Part shown: positions 35,170 to 48,000 of the stretch, piece after piece
How positions within the stretch are numbered: position 1 is the first letter of the stretch
How the letters are laid out: each line of letters starts with the position of its first letter
Assembly: GCA_038503075.1 (NCBI GenBank)
Contig: JBCAML010000003.1
Span: 2,666,001 to 2,730,000, forward strand
Length of the DNA stretch: 64,000 bases
Origin: Gyromitra esculenta
Lineage: Eukaryota > Ascomycota > Pezizomycetes > Pezizales > Discinaceae
Direction of reading: 5' to 3'
The notes under the pieces: generated by a model
Database searches by the model: none
Told to the model about the DNA's origin: nothing
Seen by the model: the letters and a program-made list of their open reading frames with translations, nothing else
Position numbers and translations under genes: made by a program

Positions 35170-36395
35170 CTAGTTATCGATAGTCAAATCGATAACTCCA
35201 GCTATGTCTCCTTTTGAAGGTTTAATGCGTTTTGAATCGGGACTGCGTTGCTCATCCTCTTCCTCTGTGACTTCGCGTTTGACTTTGACTAGTTTGTTTT
35301 CTAGAGTTTCAATCTGCGACTGGAGGTTGGATTACAAGAGATTAGTAAAATATGATCGGATACACCGTAGGGTGGCATTTATGTTGTCCAGCCTAGAGCG
35401 TATAAACAGCTTGATGGATATGATACGAACCCGAAGCTTTGCGATCTCCTGCAATACCTCTTCTGACACTTCCTGGAGCTCCTGACTGCCTGTCACTAAG
35501 CGAGAGCGTGATGGCGTATGTGGTACCAGCATGAGACTTTGGAGGGTTTCTGTAATAGGTGTGAGCAGGGATGGGACACGCAGTGGGTGTGGGAAGGCTC
35601 ACGTTTGGACCTGTATAGAATGCGAAAGCGTGCATATGGCTCTCCAACTTCATCCAGATACTCCAAATCCACAAAGCTTCGAGCTGCGATGGTCTCTTTT
35701 GGGCATAGTCTAATTCCCCATGAATTTATCAGAGAAGTAATATCGAGGGAAGTGAGTTTGTCACAACAAACTGACGGGGAAATACTTCGTTACATGTGTC
35801 AAATCTCTGCCTTTCATCAACTTTTCATTCAGCTTTTCGATAGAAGGTGATTGAACGGTCTTGGGAGGCTGTTGCTTTCTAGAATTGCGGATCTTCTTCG
35901 CACGCAAAGCAGTGATGGAGATTTCGCCCATTTTCGCCAAAGATTCGCCATCAAAGATTGCTGAACCCTGATCCTCCACTAGCATCAAACCGTCAGAATC
36001 ATTCGTCCCATAATCTACCCGATCAAAAAAAAAAAAAGGGTATTACCCAGCAAGACCTCCGAGAACGTGAACAGCTGAACAAACTCTTCCCCACGCTCAG
36101 CTGGACTGTGAGCACCTTTGATGGTATACACAGGACAGACCTCGGAAACACATGAACTTCCCATATCTCGTCCATCCAGTTCTACACAGAACGAAACGCG
36201 GTTGCCGACTGTAAACTTGTACTCCGACAATGCTTCGCAGACAATCCAGAAGTTTGTTGCATTTTGTGCTTGGACGTACACTACTTTCATGCCTGCAGGA
36301 AGGTCGGACTGGTCTTCATCCTGTTCGAATTTGTATTCCTCCAATGGGCCGTCCTTGGTGTGGATGGTACAGCGGAGGCCTCTGTAGGTTGGCAT
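35170..36395 (-). CDS. DUF7918-family protein, full-length paralogue A
   Basis: Five exons (36395-36047, 36014-35786, 35709-35603, 35549-35431, 35319-35170) join in frame to 317 residues. The N-terminal domain shows RLCTIHT-like strand, then YVQAQNATNFWIVCEAL and CVELDGRDM, as in the fungal DUF7918 family. A middle region follows (ISITALRAKKIR; CPKETIAARSFVDLEYLDEV; ARFRILYRSKQTLQSLMLVPHTP). The C-terminus has a likely coiled coil (EVLQEIAKLRSQIETLENKLVKVKREV) and ends in VIDLTIDN. The family is fungal-specific and expanded, with no known biochemical function. The last donor is GTTCGT with a TTACTAAT branch. It forms a tandem same-strand pair with paralogue B, 1.5 kb away. Confidence 0.85.
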
Positions 36396-37862
36396 TTTAG
36401 ATGGATCCCTCGTGCGTGCTTTCGGATGGTGGGGTGGTGGGTTTGTCCAAAGGCTAGCTACGTATATCGTTGGCCGATGGATGTCTCCAAGTCTGTGCGC
36501 AAGTTTGCGATATTGTCATGTTTAATCTGCGGAAATACGGGAGGGGACTGTATGTGTAGCGGATGCTATTAAGACTATCCTATATAGATTGGCAATCTCG
36601 CGTCCAGCCCCAGCCCAACAGCTTGCTATTGCTATAGGAACTTATTGTAGGTGAAATTGGAACTAGCCCAATAAACTACATGTAGTATTCCGTTGATATT
36701 GTAACTATAAAACAAAGTGCATCATTCGACACACCTGAGTCCCCACAGATCCTAAATACACGATGATAAACTGCAAAATACGATTGCTTCTAGCGGTCCT
36801 CTGCTCTGTTGGTGGATGGATAATCTGCTAATCTCGCAGATACGCGCACTTGTCGGTTATCAGAATTCCGATTATTGCTACATGTCGCCACCCCAAAAAT
36901 CGTCACAAGCTAGTCTACAATGAATCAAGGAGTATTGAATTACTGCACGCAGTACATAAAGAAGGAGGTGTTGTTATTGAGGATGATGGATAGATGATGG
37001 ATAGATGGTGGCACTAATAATGGTGTTCGTCAGAAAAAAGTATTTCTTCTCAAAGGTCCTAAATGTTCAGCCCAAGTGACAATAACTTATGAGTTAAAGG
37101 TTATAGTTGGGCTATCTATCCGGAGGGGCGAAGGTTCGAGTGCGAATCACTCTATAGAGAAAGACCCTATCCCTGCCCTAAGGTGGAACCTTTTGTTGTG
37201 TAGACTAAATTTTTTTAATGTATATATAAATGATAATTTGACCTTGTCACTCTCAATATGTTATTCTTGCATGTTTGCAGATCCCCGAATGTTCAAGATT
37301 CTTGATCAAGAATTTCATGTGAATCACCAATAGTCACTCGATATTTTCCTCACCTAACTTGTTGGAAATACGAGGCTTAGCTATAGTACTGTTTAGTATA
37401 GCTAATTTTTGCTTGGGAATTCGTCGATATTAATTTACCTAGTGGATATTCGGCCGATCGGGTGGGGCAAAGAATATCGTGCTTCTCCAAATTATCACAG
37501 GCAAGATGCTTCCCCCCCACACCAGAGTTTCTTTGAATAGGTGAGTCGATTGGAAGTACCGGATTCTATGCTCGTGTACTTTTTAGCATCTGAATGAGCC
37601 TTTGAATATGGTTCATGGCTGATAAAGCTGCATAATTATAAGCTAAGATGTTTTTACTTCCCCCACATCTAATATATCTTCAACCACTTACGTTTAACAA
37701 AGAAATTCACACTTCTAATACAGTTATATATATAACGTATGTAGGTGCTTAAGCACTACATATAGTCAGAGAAATATCCATACCTACCAATTTGTTTTTC
37801 CCGATAGCTACCATGACATCCGAGGAAATTAGTTTAGACATTCAGCGACATGGTTCAGGGCT
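36396..37862. other. Spacer between the two DUF7918 paralogues
   Basis: No supportable gene. A box-B-like motif (GGTTCGAGTGC) at about 37132 follows a tRNA-like stretch and could be a worn SINE, but no target-site duplication was found. One TACATGTA palindrome at 36677. Confidence 0.45.
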
Positions 37863-38751
37863 TTACTTCTTCAACGCTCGCTCGATATCAAGTGAATTAG
37901 GTGTTGGAAGAGTATGCGGCACCAGACCGAGATTTTGGAGAACCTCTGATCTGATTGTAAGTAAGGAGCACACGTAGAGACTAGGAAGGAAACTCGCCTT
38001 TGGACCTGTATAAGATCCTAAAATGTGCGTAGGGTTTACTAGGTGGGTCAAGGCACTTTATAGTAGAGTAATGCATAGTTTGGCGCGATTCTTTGGGACA
38101 AATTCTGATTGTTGGGTAAACTGTTAGAAAACATTCCAGCCCAAGCCGAGAGAGCGACATCCCAGGTTCACGTACTTCATAATATGTGTCAAATCAAAGC
38201 TTTCCAGCACATCGTGGTGCATCCATTCCACATGCTGTGCCTGAACAATTGGCTTCAGCAGGCTATTGTCAGACTTCCCAGTCCGTATACAACGATGAGC
38301 ATAAATTGATATCTCGCCAAACTTTGGCAATAAGTCTTCGTTGACATAGCCTTCTGTGGGATCTTCAACTAATACGCTCCATGTTATATTAGCGCTGTGA
38401 CCTTCGTTACAGAAAGGAATGCCTACCCCCCGTGATCTCCACGAACTGGAATGGTTGAAGATATTCTGTTGTTGGATTTTTATAGCTGCGAACACCATGA
38501 TTTTCAAATTTCTTGCAGCGACCTGCCACGGACGCAGCACTCATATACTCCCCATCTATATAAACGTTGAAACGCATAAGGTCATAGCCGGAAGATTCGT
38601 AGCCGGGTAATGCCTCGCAAACGAGCCAAAATTTTGTAGCGTTTTGGGATTCGACGTAAACAGTTTTGGGAGACACTCCATCAGCCTGATATTCTTTGAG
38701 CGGGCCGTCCTTAGTGTGAACTGTGCAGCGAAGTCTCTTTTGTGTTGGCAT
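37863..38751 (-). CDS. DUF7918-family protein, shortened paralogue B
   Basis: Exons 38751-38427, 38401-38176, 38104-37998 and 37945-37863 give 246 residues. It aligns with paralogue A from the start (RLRCTVHTKDGPLKEY; YVESQNATKFWLVCEAL; ICPKESRQTMHYSTIKCL; YAHFRILYRSK; NLGLVPHT) but stops 27 codons into exon 4, losing the coiled coil and the VIDLT end. Exon 3 is 107 nt in both copies. Its following donor is GC (AAAG then GCGAGT), whereas paralogue A has GT (AAAC then GTGAGC). B is either a functional short form or at an early stage of decay; exons 1-3 remain intact. Confidence 0.8.
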
Positions 38752-40240
38752 CTTTGGCTATTGTTCAAATATGTGAGTAGTGATGAGTGTGTCGATAACA
38801 GCTGTACGTACGGCAAGCAAGGGTTTAAATACATTTGCGAAGATTACGATCTTTTATTGCTGGAACAGTCTCCTTCTGAAATTTTTAATATTGTCTTTAC
38901 TCTTGTATCGTCTGCTCAACTCATGAATCAGCGAGACTATCACTGGCGTGGTCTAGAGCTTTCAAATCATGCCTAACGTTGCAGCGGCTCCAACCATATG
39001 GATTAGTATCGAATACATTAGGGTGCTTAAAGCCATCGCATATTTTAAAACGATCACATATTTCTTTCTGTGTCATACAATCACGTTACAAAAGTCTTTG
39101 CACTCTACTCCTAAACTCAGCCGGTGAACTGGGATCGTAATTTTTTTTTGCAGGAAACAGCCATAAAAACGGTGCGGTATGTATTATTTAGTATGTAAAT
39201 ATTCCTATACCTTTCTTTCCCTAACCACCTCCCTTTAATTTGGCTTACAATCACCCAATTGCAGTATTGTCTAGTTGCTAGGAGTGCAGAGTCTTTTGGA
39301 ACGCAGTTGTACATCTCCCCAGAAAGTCAAAAGCAGGCCTACGTAGGTAGTGAATGTAAGCTGTGTTTTCCCACAAAAAGAAGAGCTCTGTCGAAATCCA
39401 GTGCCTACAGAGAGCTGCAACTAGATACTAGACGTAGGGGTGTGGGGATGGAACGCCACGGTTTTCCGTTCTCTGAGGGTCACCATAGAAATGTGAGACT
39501 TGTTCCATCTTTATACCCCCTACCTCTAGTACAGTCGTAGCAGGACCTGCTGCACCAAAATAGTTACTCAAGTATTATACAGATGCTTAATTCCAACAAG
39601 ACCCTAGGTTTTTGAAATATCGCGACGCAACTCGGTGATTCCAAACCCCTCCCGCTAAGCCCACCCCCCCGGGGGCTTTGGAGATGCAGTAACTTAATAC
39701 AGAGAAGAAAGTCCCATGGTGCTACTGTGCTTTTGCTGCTGCACAAGAATAGTAGGTTGTGATAAGCTAGCTCTTTGGTTGAATTATGTATTAGTTCGTT
39801 GCTTCGTGTTACTTCAAAAGCCGTAGAAGCATGTTCGACACCGTTGTCGAGTACCTTATCTCTTCTACAGACATCTCTAAGCACAAAGGAGTTTCGAAAC
39901 GCTTCCAGAACGATCAAATTGCTTCCTGAAGACTCGGTCATATATCGCTCAGTGATATCTGGATCTAAGTTCACGTCACAGCTCAAAAAATCATAGCGAT
40001 GATTCATCCTTATTCTGAAAATCTGAATGCATGGATAAAATTTTTCTTCTTGTCTGATCTCGGTATATATAAGATCACAACCGATCACTCGTCCCGAACC
40101 ACCGCGAAAATAGTAAGACAACCAATTCCACACTACCATAACCACGCTATCCAATGGCCAAGCAAAAAATCAAAAATCAAAAAGCGAACCACAAACCATA
40201 CATATACCCACACACTCCCCCCCCAAACCCCTACATCCAC
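38752..40240. other. Intergenic region
   Basis: No confident gene. A 196-codon minus-strand frame (39564-40154) begins at TTG and matches no family known to me; its first in-frame ATG leaves about 145 codons. A plus-strand TATATATAAG box at about 40063 lies in front of frames antisense to the TMEM16 gene. Confidence 0.4.
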
Positions 40241-42627
40241 CTACTGCTCCTTCTTCTCGAAACTCTTACCAATAATCCTCCTTCCCTCCTCCATGGCACC
40301 TCTAGCACCCCTCTGCTTCCCCCAAAACCGCCCTTCCTCGCCATCTTCACGTCCGAAAGCAGCCTTCTCATCCAACACCTTCAGCTCCGTTTCTTCATCG
40401 ATCCCCAAGCTTTCCTGCAAGAACCGTCTCCTGACCAAAAATTTCTCACGTCGCTCCTGCAACAGCCCGGGAGACTCAAGTTTTGCCATCGCCATACGTA
40501 CGATATATGCAGTCGCAAAATAAACATGTTCACTAAACAATATAGCCGACAATACACCCCACAACGTAAGCGAATGCGGGGTTCCATTCGGACCCTTCGC
40601 CGAGTCTGAAAACAGGTAAATGAGAGCAGCCGACGAAATCGACCCCATCCACGCCAAAAAGCCCAAGTTGTTAAGCCACGGACCGATCGAGTCCGCGCGG
40701 TGGGGGACGGGTCGTTTCATCTCAACGCATATCTTGGCAGCGTCGGAACGCAGCTCGATCCAGTTGTTAATAAGGAATGAGACTGCAGCGAGCGGCCAGA
40801 CGGGGGAGAAGAGGGTTAGGTAGCCAAATTGCATGCACATTTCGCGGAGGTCTGTTTGGACGTCGTAGTCGTCGAGTTCGGCTTCGTTACGGACGCGGCG
40901 GAGGAATGCGGCTTCAGATGGGTCGTCGAGGTCGGCGGCGGCGGCGATGCCATGGCGCTTGTTTTGGTATTCTTTGGCTTTGGTGAAGACTTTGCGTTTT
41001 AGGTACGGAACTATGGTTTCTAGAGCTAGGTTGACGATTTGTGCGGTCACGGTGAAGTAGATTACCTGTTTCTTGAGACGGTCCGGGTTGATTTGGAAGG
41101 CTGCGGGGGTCTCGAGGATCTTCTCGTCCGTGGCGTTGAAGGGTTGGGCCGTCAGGTTAAAGACGTCGAGATGTGGGACTATGTAGTTTCCGAACGGCAC
41201 GTAGATGAACGCAGTTAGGAACAGCGGGACGTAGGAGCAGATGAAGTTAAAAACGAAGACCTTCTGGGTCATAGCCGCAGCATAACTAGACTCATTCTCG
41301 TAGTTTTCAAACTCGGTGAGCTTGGTAGCGATGTTGGTGAGGATGCTGGTGAACACTGGTACAAGTGTGCTCAAGAGGCCAGTAGGGAGGAAGACAAGCA
41401 CGCTCTTGAACGGCCCGTTGTACACTTCGCTCAAGAAGATCTCAATCGCAAACACAGTCGCATACAGCGCGCTCAACAGTCCGCTTGCACCAAGTGCAAA
41501 TGGGATTTGCAGACTCTGTCGAGCGAGTCTTCTCCACACGGGGAAGAACTTGACGATTTCGCCAGTAACGGGGTCCTGGATTTCCTTCTCGTGCACGAAT
41601 TGGGCCCTGCGGCTTTGGAGCGAGGAGACGTTACGTACGCCCCAGCGGACTGCGAGATCGATTTCTTGGCGTTTCCAGTATTCGACGAAGACTACAGACC
41701 AGAGACAATTGATAATTGCGAAGGTGAGGGAATAGGCGGGGAGAAGGAGGAAGGCGGAGGCACCGATTGCAGCAGCGATGACGAGGAAGGAGAGGTATGA
41801 TTGGAGGAAAGCAAAGTAGAATGCAACCTGGAGAAGTCAGCAAAATAGGTCGAGAAAGGTAATTCGGTTGTAGAAACTCACTCTTTCACCAAAACGATCG
41901 CGAAGCTTGCCCAATTCTTCAGGGCCAACAGTCCAGGTTGTTGACCAGTTCTTCATCCAGGCCTACAACAAAATCAAGATTAACCCCAATTCTCCACCTT
42001 CTCTCCCAAAGCCATGCAGAGGTTCACCTTATTAAACTTGTGATCATGTAATGGGAATATCGTCTCCACCAATTTCCAATCTCCCTGCTTCGGTGTGATT
42101 CCAGCGCCCCCTTCACTCTCGGGCAAGGTAATAAGTTGCCACACGATCCTCAGTCTCTCGGCCTCAGTCAACGGCTCCCCATCCAGACTTCTCTGGGTCT
42201 CCTTATCGGGAGCAGCAGCTCTAACACCATGAAGCCAATCCCTCACCCTAAACCCCAACCCTCGTCAGCCCGCCACAAACTGTAGTTTGGATAAAGAGAA
42301 TCCCACCTCGAGCGATAAACCTCTCCAACCAACTTCTGTTCAGACCGAACCCTAATAAAGACCAAAACACTACCAGCGCTACCATCACGAACCTCGGTTC
42401 GAAGACCAACCGCATCAAGAGCTCCAATGAGCTTCCCGAATTGAGCCTCAGCAGTAGCTTTATCTATCGCCCGTCCTCAATCAGCCTCACATTCACTTCT
42501 TCAACATGTCCACGAAAAGTCTCATACCTGAGCCCCCGAAACGGAAAGAAATGACGTATTCAACGCCTAGATTATCCGCGACTGCAGCGACGGGATCGGA
42601 GAGTTTAGTGTCGCCTATATCCGCCAT
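40241..42627 (-). CDS. TMEM16/anoctamin-family phospholipid scramblase
   Basis: Five exons (42627-42528, 42463-42307, 42247-42028, 41962-41882, 41827-40241) join in frame to 714 residues, close to the length of the well-studied fungal TMEM16 scramblases of Aspergillus and Nectria. The N-terminal cytosolic domain (YVISFRFGGSD; AGSVLVFIRV; VRDWLHGV) precedes about ten TM helices. Family signals include FPLHDHKFNKAWMKNWSTTW, RFGERVAFYFAFLQSYLSFL, WRRLARQSLQIPFA and the conserved acidic/polar residues of the calcium site (FENYENESSYAAAMTQKVFVFNF; FGYLTLFSPVWPLAA; NNWIELRSDAAKI). Known relatives are calcium-activated lipid scramblases; yeast Ist2 is the ER-plasma-membrane tether of the same family. 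The short basic C-tail does not look like the long Ist2 linker. Confidence 0.94.
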
Positions 42628-43332
42628 GACTGATTTGTATTTTGTGCCAACTACTCACTATATGGAATCGGGGTGAGGGGGGAAGAAGAGATGATGATGG
42701 AGAAGAAGAGGAGAAAGGAGAGGGAGGGAACGGCTGAAAGGGACTACGTAGTTTTTGTTTACTTACTGTTGCCAAATTTCCCTGCTTGGGCAGCAGAGCG
42801 GGATGTGGAAACTGGTGATACGTATTGTGCGACAGAGCCTGTCTATGATGTAACTGAGACAACGCGTGTACATGGGGGTGACTATTACCCGGACGAGACT
42901 CATGGGTCGTCACTCGTGGGATTGGACGGCGAGCGGGGGATTTTACTGGTGATGGCGATGGGATGTAGAGCTGGGCTACGGTGTTTGTTACTGGTGATGC
43001 CTATTACCGCCACATGTACATGTACTATTCGGAGCCTAATGTTTAGATATTGGCTGTGAATGGGATGAAGCTAGGGCAGTACCTGATATACACCTTAGAT
43101 ACATTTACAACTCCTTAACAAGGGAGAACACGTAACACTGAAGCGAGGTTAGTTACGTATAAGTGTATCTAAACTACAACGACGACAAAAACATATACGT
43201 GTACATACGTGCTTGTAGCGGAGAGTACCTAGTCTCCAACCCGGATGTTATGTACCTACACACCCCGATGCTTATACTAACGTCCAAACTCAACGCTGAA
43301 TTACAGCCGCCCGCTATGTAATGCCAACAGCG
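42628..43332. other. Upstream region of the TMEM16 gene
   Basis: Purine-rich (GAA/GGA) tract at 42670-42730, then ordinary sequence. The plus-strand frame through it is low-complexity and unconvincing. Contains TACATGTA at 43017. Confidence 0.45.
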
Positions 43333-43338
43333 GCGATA

Positions 43339-43369
<31 letters not shown>

Positions 43370-43425
43370 TCTAAACAACACTCGGGGTAATCTGAAGGTC
43401 ACCCGTTCAATCCGGGTTTGTCGCA
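43333..43425 (+). tRNA. tRNA-Phe (GAA) with a 20-nt intron
   Basis: The cloverleaf is complete. The 7-bp acceptor stem pairs GCGATAA (43333-43339) with TTGTCGC (43418-43424), leaving discriminator A. The D arm is GCTC/GAGC around AGTTGGGA, the anticodon stem TCAGA/TCTGA, and the T stem ACCCG/CGGGT around TTCAATC. The anticodon GAA is at 43366-43368. An intron of 20 nt (43370-43389) sits one base 3' of the anticodon, the canonical position. The mature length is 73 nt. A short T run after 43427 serves as the Pol III terminator. Confidence 0.96.
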
Positions 43426-43887
43426 TTCCTTTTTGTCTTCATGAGGCAGGGGATCAGCGCTGCCAAATACGACTACCGCATCACTGCAAAGAAGGAGCAT
43501 TAAGATGAATGGTAGGACCAACTGTATCAATCGTGTCAGGCATCGAAAACAGAGCCAACTCAGGATTTCTTCGAACAAATCAACACATAAAGCTACACCA
43601 ACTCTATCGTATCTCATAACTGCTGCATCACATCAAAGGGAAAAGCCACACTTTTATTCCTAGTTATACAAGAATCCACTAAAACAACAAGCTAATTAAT
43701 ACGTCGCAAGCAAAATCTTGGAAAGAAAAAAACGATTATCCCACCCATTTTAAAACCACAACCCCAGTTTCATTGTTTCATTTCCTTTTTCAAACCAAAG
43801 GTATCTATCAAAAACCGCCCAGTCCTCGAGACCGTCACCACACACACACAAATTGTTTCCATCCAACACCACCCTTGACATATCGTT
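43426..43887. other. Spacer between tRNA-Phe and the SR-protein gene
   Basis: Pol III terminator T run directly after the tRNA, then no recognisable gene. The right half is the 3' flank of the RNPS1-like gene. Confidence 0.5.
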
Positions 43888-45053
43888 TCAACGTCTCCTT
43901 CCACCACCTCTAACCTTCGGACTCCTTGTCCGACTCCTAGCGCCTCCTCTTCTCCGCGGGCTTCTACTCCGACTATCGCTCCGAGAGCTATAAGAGCTAT
44001 AACTCGGGCTCCTCCTCCTGCCGCCACCTCTGGGTCCACTGGCACCCGCATACCGTCCTGACCTGGGCGGGGGCGAGTAATCGCCTCCTCCACCACCACC
44101 ACCACCGCCACCACCTCTACCCCTGCTTCTAGTCCTACCGCTATCGCCTCCACGACGTCTGTATGGACTGCGACTACGGCTCCTGGTTGGGCTGCGACTA
44201 CGGCTACTATACGTAGGGCTGCGAGTCCTGGAGCGCGAGCGTGATCGCGGTCGATACGAGTCGCCTGCTGCAGCACCACGATAGCTGTCGCCGCGTGGGA
44301 ACGGGCGAGCACCGGTGGTAGCGGCGGCGGAGGGAGGGCCACGACGAGGGGGAGGGGGGGACCGGAAGCGGGCGGCTGCGTTACGGAAGCGAGCGGGACC
44401 GCGAGGGGGTGCGGCGTCAGTTGTGGGTGCGCCTGGGACGCGCCGGGGGAGGACGATTGAGACGTTGATTGTTGCGCCATCGAGCTGGCCTTCATGCATG
44501 TGTGCAATTGCAGCATGGGCAGAGGAAGGGGAACGGTAGAGGAGGTAGCAGAGGCCACGGTTTGTATTGACTGTGGAGTTTTATATTAGGATTGGTGGGT
44601 AGTGGTGGAGGGATTGGAGAGCTTACATTGGCGGTTTAATGGCATATCGACAACTTTGATATCGCCATATGCAGAAAAGATCTCAGAGATGTGAGCCTCT
44701 GTCACATTCTTTGTCAATTTCTCAATCACAATCTATCACCACAATTCAATCAGCATTCTTATCATCCTGGCAATCACTATCACCATCAATAAAAATCCTA
44801 CCTTTGAGCTCTGGAATCCTGGACTGGGGCTCTTCGTATAGCTCCGTCCCCTACTCGCGCTCCTCGTCCTGCTCCTAGCACTCCTGACCGGACTCCTGCT
44901 GCGCGTAGGACTCCGTGTGCGTGTGCGGCTGCGAGACGGCGTGCGGCTGCGCGGTGAATATGCGACGCTACCGCGAATGGGGGATTCGGAACGTGTACGG
45001 GAGCGACCACGGGAGGGAGTGCGGCCGTGAGAGCGAGAGTGAGAGCGATCCAT
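43888..45053 (-). CDS. RNPS1-like SR-related splicing protein (RRM, RS domains)
   Basis: Three exons (45053-44802, 44732-44627, 44570-43888) join in frame to 346 residues. The first 80 residues are an RS-rich region (SRSRTRTRSPTRSRSP). A single RRM follows (about 84-165): IVIEKLTKNVTEAHISEIFSAYG, IKVVDMPLNR, then NRGLCYLLYRSPSSAHAAIAHM and INVSIVLPRR, which is the RNPS1 pattern (VAFVLPRR in animals). The C-terminus is rich in RS, Gly (a run of about 11 glycines) and Arg/Tyr. RNPS1 is a peripheral exon-junction-complex protein acting in splicing and mRNA surveillance; the same nuclear role is likely. Phosphorylation of the RS repeats is expected from the family. It could also be a Tra2- or SR45-type protein. 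Confidence 0.88.
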
Positions 45054-48000
45054 TGGGGGTGGAGCTGTAGATGGGGTGTAGAGAGCTGATGGGGGGAATG
45101 CGGTGATGTTGTCGGACGGAAGAGGTCGGAGGTGTTGGTGTTGATCGAACGCGAGGCGCGAAAATGTGCCATTGAGATCTGCAAGATTATGTCAGCTATT
45201 ATCTAATCTGATGATCGTGGTGTGTCGATCTGATAAGAAGTCGTTCTCCACCAAGTTCTGTCTGTCCGTCCTCCACACTCAACAACACTCACCTTCAACA
45301 TTTACACTCAAGAGTTTCTGCATTAAAACCAATCTATAGATGTTGAGCCACACAACACCTCCTATTCATCAACTATAAAGGGAACCCTGGTAACAACATT
45401 TATCTTCACTACTGCATACTCCACTTCTGTATTATATCCGTCAAGAACGCTACCCCTCCAATTCACAGTGCAGTATCCAAATCCTCCTTCTAAAGGCTCA
45501 ATGGGGAAAAAGAGGACTATTGATTGAGACATCAAACCAACAACCGATGATTACACATGTAGCAAAGTAATGTATGTATATCCCTCTGCTTCACAATCCA
45601 TCATTCATCCCGCTAATCCACTTAATTAGCCCATACAAACATAGCAACAGCGCGAAATTGAGTGGTGAGAAAATTTCCCGGTGTTTCGAGAAAGGGCTTT
45701 TAATCGATCTATTCGCTGGAAACAGGAGGACTACAACCCAATCCACCATTTGCTAAGCGTATCCAACTCAATCCAACACCCCCAAAGTTATCTATCGAAA
45801 AGCCGATGTGGTGAAGTCAATTATTTAGTAGAGCTACTCTTGTTGGATGTTATCACTCAGCTCATCCGCGCGCTTGACACTAGGAAGTTATTCTGGTAAC
45901 AGACTGAATTTTTTTTTCCGCCACCTATTCGGATTTGGGATTGTCCTAGTATTCGCTGGAACTTTCAAGCAAATATGTGGGAGACTACATGTGCTGATTA
46001 TATTGAGATGTTCACCTGTTCTACAGCATGTACAGATAGATACCAAACCTGTAGAGATTCATTCACTGTATCGATGCGTTGCTTCAAGATCATAGCGAAA
46101 GATTGGAGATTACTGCTATTTGGCCCTAGGATAATCAGGCCTATGACGCTATTGATTAAGATCGTTAATACCGGTTACATGTATTCGGGAAATCCATTAA
46201 TATTCCTGGATACAGAGATTCAACGAGGTTATAATAATACCAGTTTTGCATTAGGTTTGCTTGCGCGGACCTGAAGTTTTAATGGACATCAAGGAAATAT
46301 TACTGAATGATTACATTACGCAAGCCACGAGTCAATTCCATTGATTGGTATCATATCCATATTCATTCTGGCTATTCTTTAAGATTAGATTAGCGGAAGT
46401 GTGTATTTTTGGAGGTATATACTAGGTTAACGTCTATGTTCAGGTCGGGCATTATCGACACGAGTTACTGTGTCCTGAAATGTTTGGGGTGGAGTGAAGG
46501 ATGGAGAAGTACTTTAGTATCGAGCTACCATGAGGCTAACATTGTAGTTTACGGGAAATAGCTGATAATTCGTTGCCATAGACCATCATTCCGCATTTGA
46601 GTGAGAGAGGTGCTGAATTCAATCATCTAACTCTGAGAGTGGACGACAATATTCTCGTGCCTAGCTCTATATACCAGTCACCAAAACAGCGAATGGGAAG
46701 AGCCCGATAACGTGCAAGACTACACCCGAATATCACAAGGCTAGTCTATGCACTTGAATTATTAATTTATCTGAATTTAACGGGGTTTTAACTTGCGTCT
46801 ACTTTCGTAGAGTACTCCGTATTAACATAGATCTGGAGATCTTATCATCGAAGTCGAGACATATTTAAGTCTGGTAACAGTCTTGTTGCCGGGGGTTGAG
46901 TTTGAAAAGGATGGGGATTGGTGGTATGAAATTTTGAAACAGGGGTGGAAAGAGTATTCAGTTCACTCTGAGAAAGGTGATTTTGTATTTCCACACTTGG
47001 ATGAGTGGAGGGGGGACTAGAATATAGGATTCGATGAGATTTATTGCGGTTGTGGATGCTAGAACTCAAGGAGATTGATTCTAGGGCATGGTGGATGGTC
47101 TATTATTTAGGTTTGTAACTAGGCTATTTTGAAGAATAACAAAAAAGGGATTGCAGACGAAGTTGGTGACGAGGAAATTGAATACCACACAACTACGCCG
47201 TGTTAATATTTACCGTGCTTTAAGGTCCATATCTACATAAGTTGTGCCATATATATTTGACGCAGCAACTGTTACATCTAGCCCACTGCCACCAGACACG
47301 AGCTTTAGTAATACATAAGCAAGTTCGTAGCTTCTCGAAAGCCAACGACGACTTGAACAAGAGATCCTATGCCTAAAGCCTAATTCTCGCGTAGATGCTT
47401 TATCCTTCTAGTAAGGAGCGGTCTACTGAAGTTCACTACATCACTGCAGACGAGTCACTGTCTCAGGAACTGAATTGCGCAAAAACACCTAGCGGGGGTA
47501 TCAAGAATTGATGTCTAAGCGTGAGACAGCACTGTGGCAATCGACACAGGCCCAATACATCAAGAAGGATGCAGCTCACGAGGTAGAGCGGTGGAGGGGC
47601 CAGCGAGGCAGAGGGTATAACGAGGCTCGGGTAGCAAGCGAAATATTTCGTTACAAAGTGGAGACCAGTTTGTTAGCCAAGACCGCCAAGCCTCTGCCTC
47701 GCTGACTGCCCTATTTCTGAGCTCAAACTTCAGAAGCTGTACTTTCATTTCTTGTATCGCACTCGCGGAAATGACTGGGTATTGATATAGCTATGGATAT
47801 AAGCGAGAATCATTGACACTGGTGGCCAGAGTTCATGATCAATTTAAGACAGGACGAGATGGCCGGAACGTATCACCAGAGCTGTGGCGTTTCGTCCGGG
47901 GATTTTATTTGAATACTGTGTTACGTCAAAGATCTCCGTTTTGATCGCAGGAACCTTGTTTTCCAGCGTGTGAGCCATGCCGATAGAGTGCAGAACCTCA

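Noticed and set aside
37075..37250. Possible second SINE with GGTTCGAGTGC as B box.
   Set aside because: No paired T-stem, no target-site duplication and no homology to the 58-kb element.
39564..40154. Minus-strand open frame of 196 codons.
   Set aside because: Begins at TTG, no recognisable motif; kept only as a note in the intergenic entry.
40154..40609. Plus-strand frame behind a TATA-like box.
   Set aside because: Runs antisense through the conserved C-terminus of the TMEM16 gene, which explains its openness.
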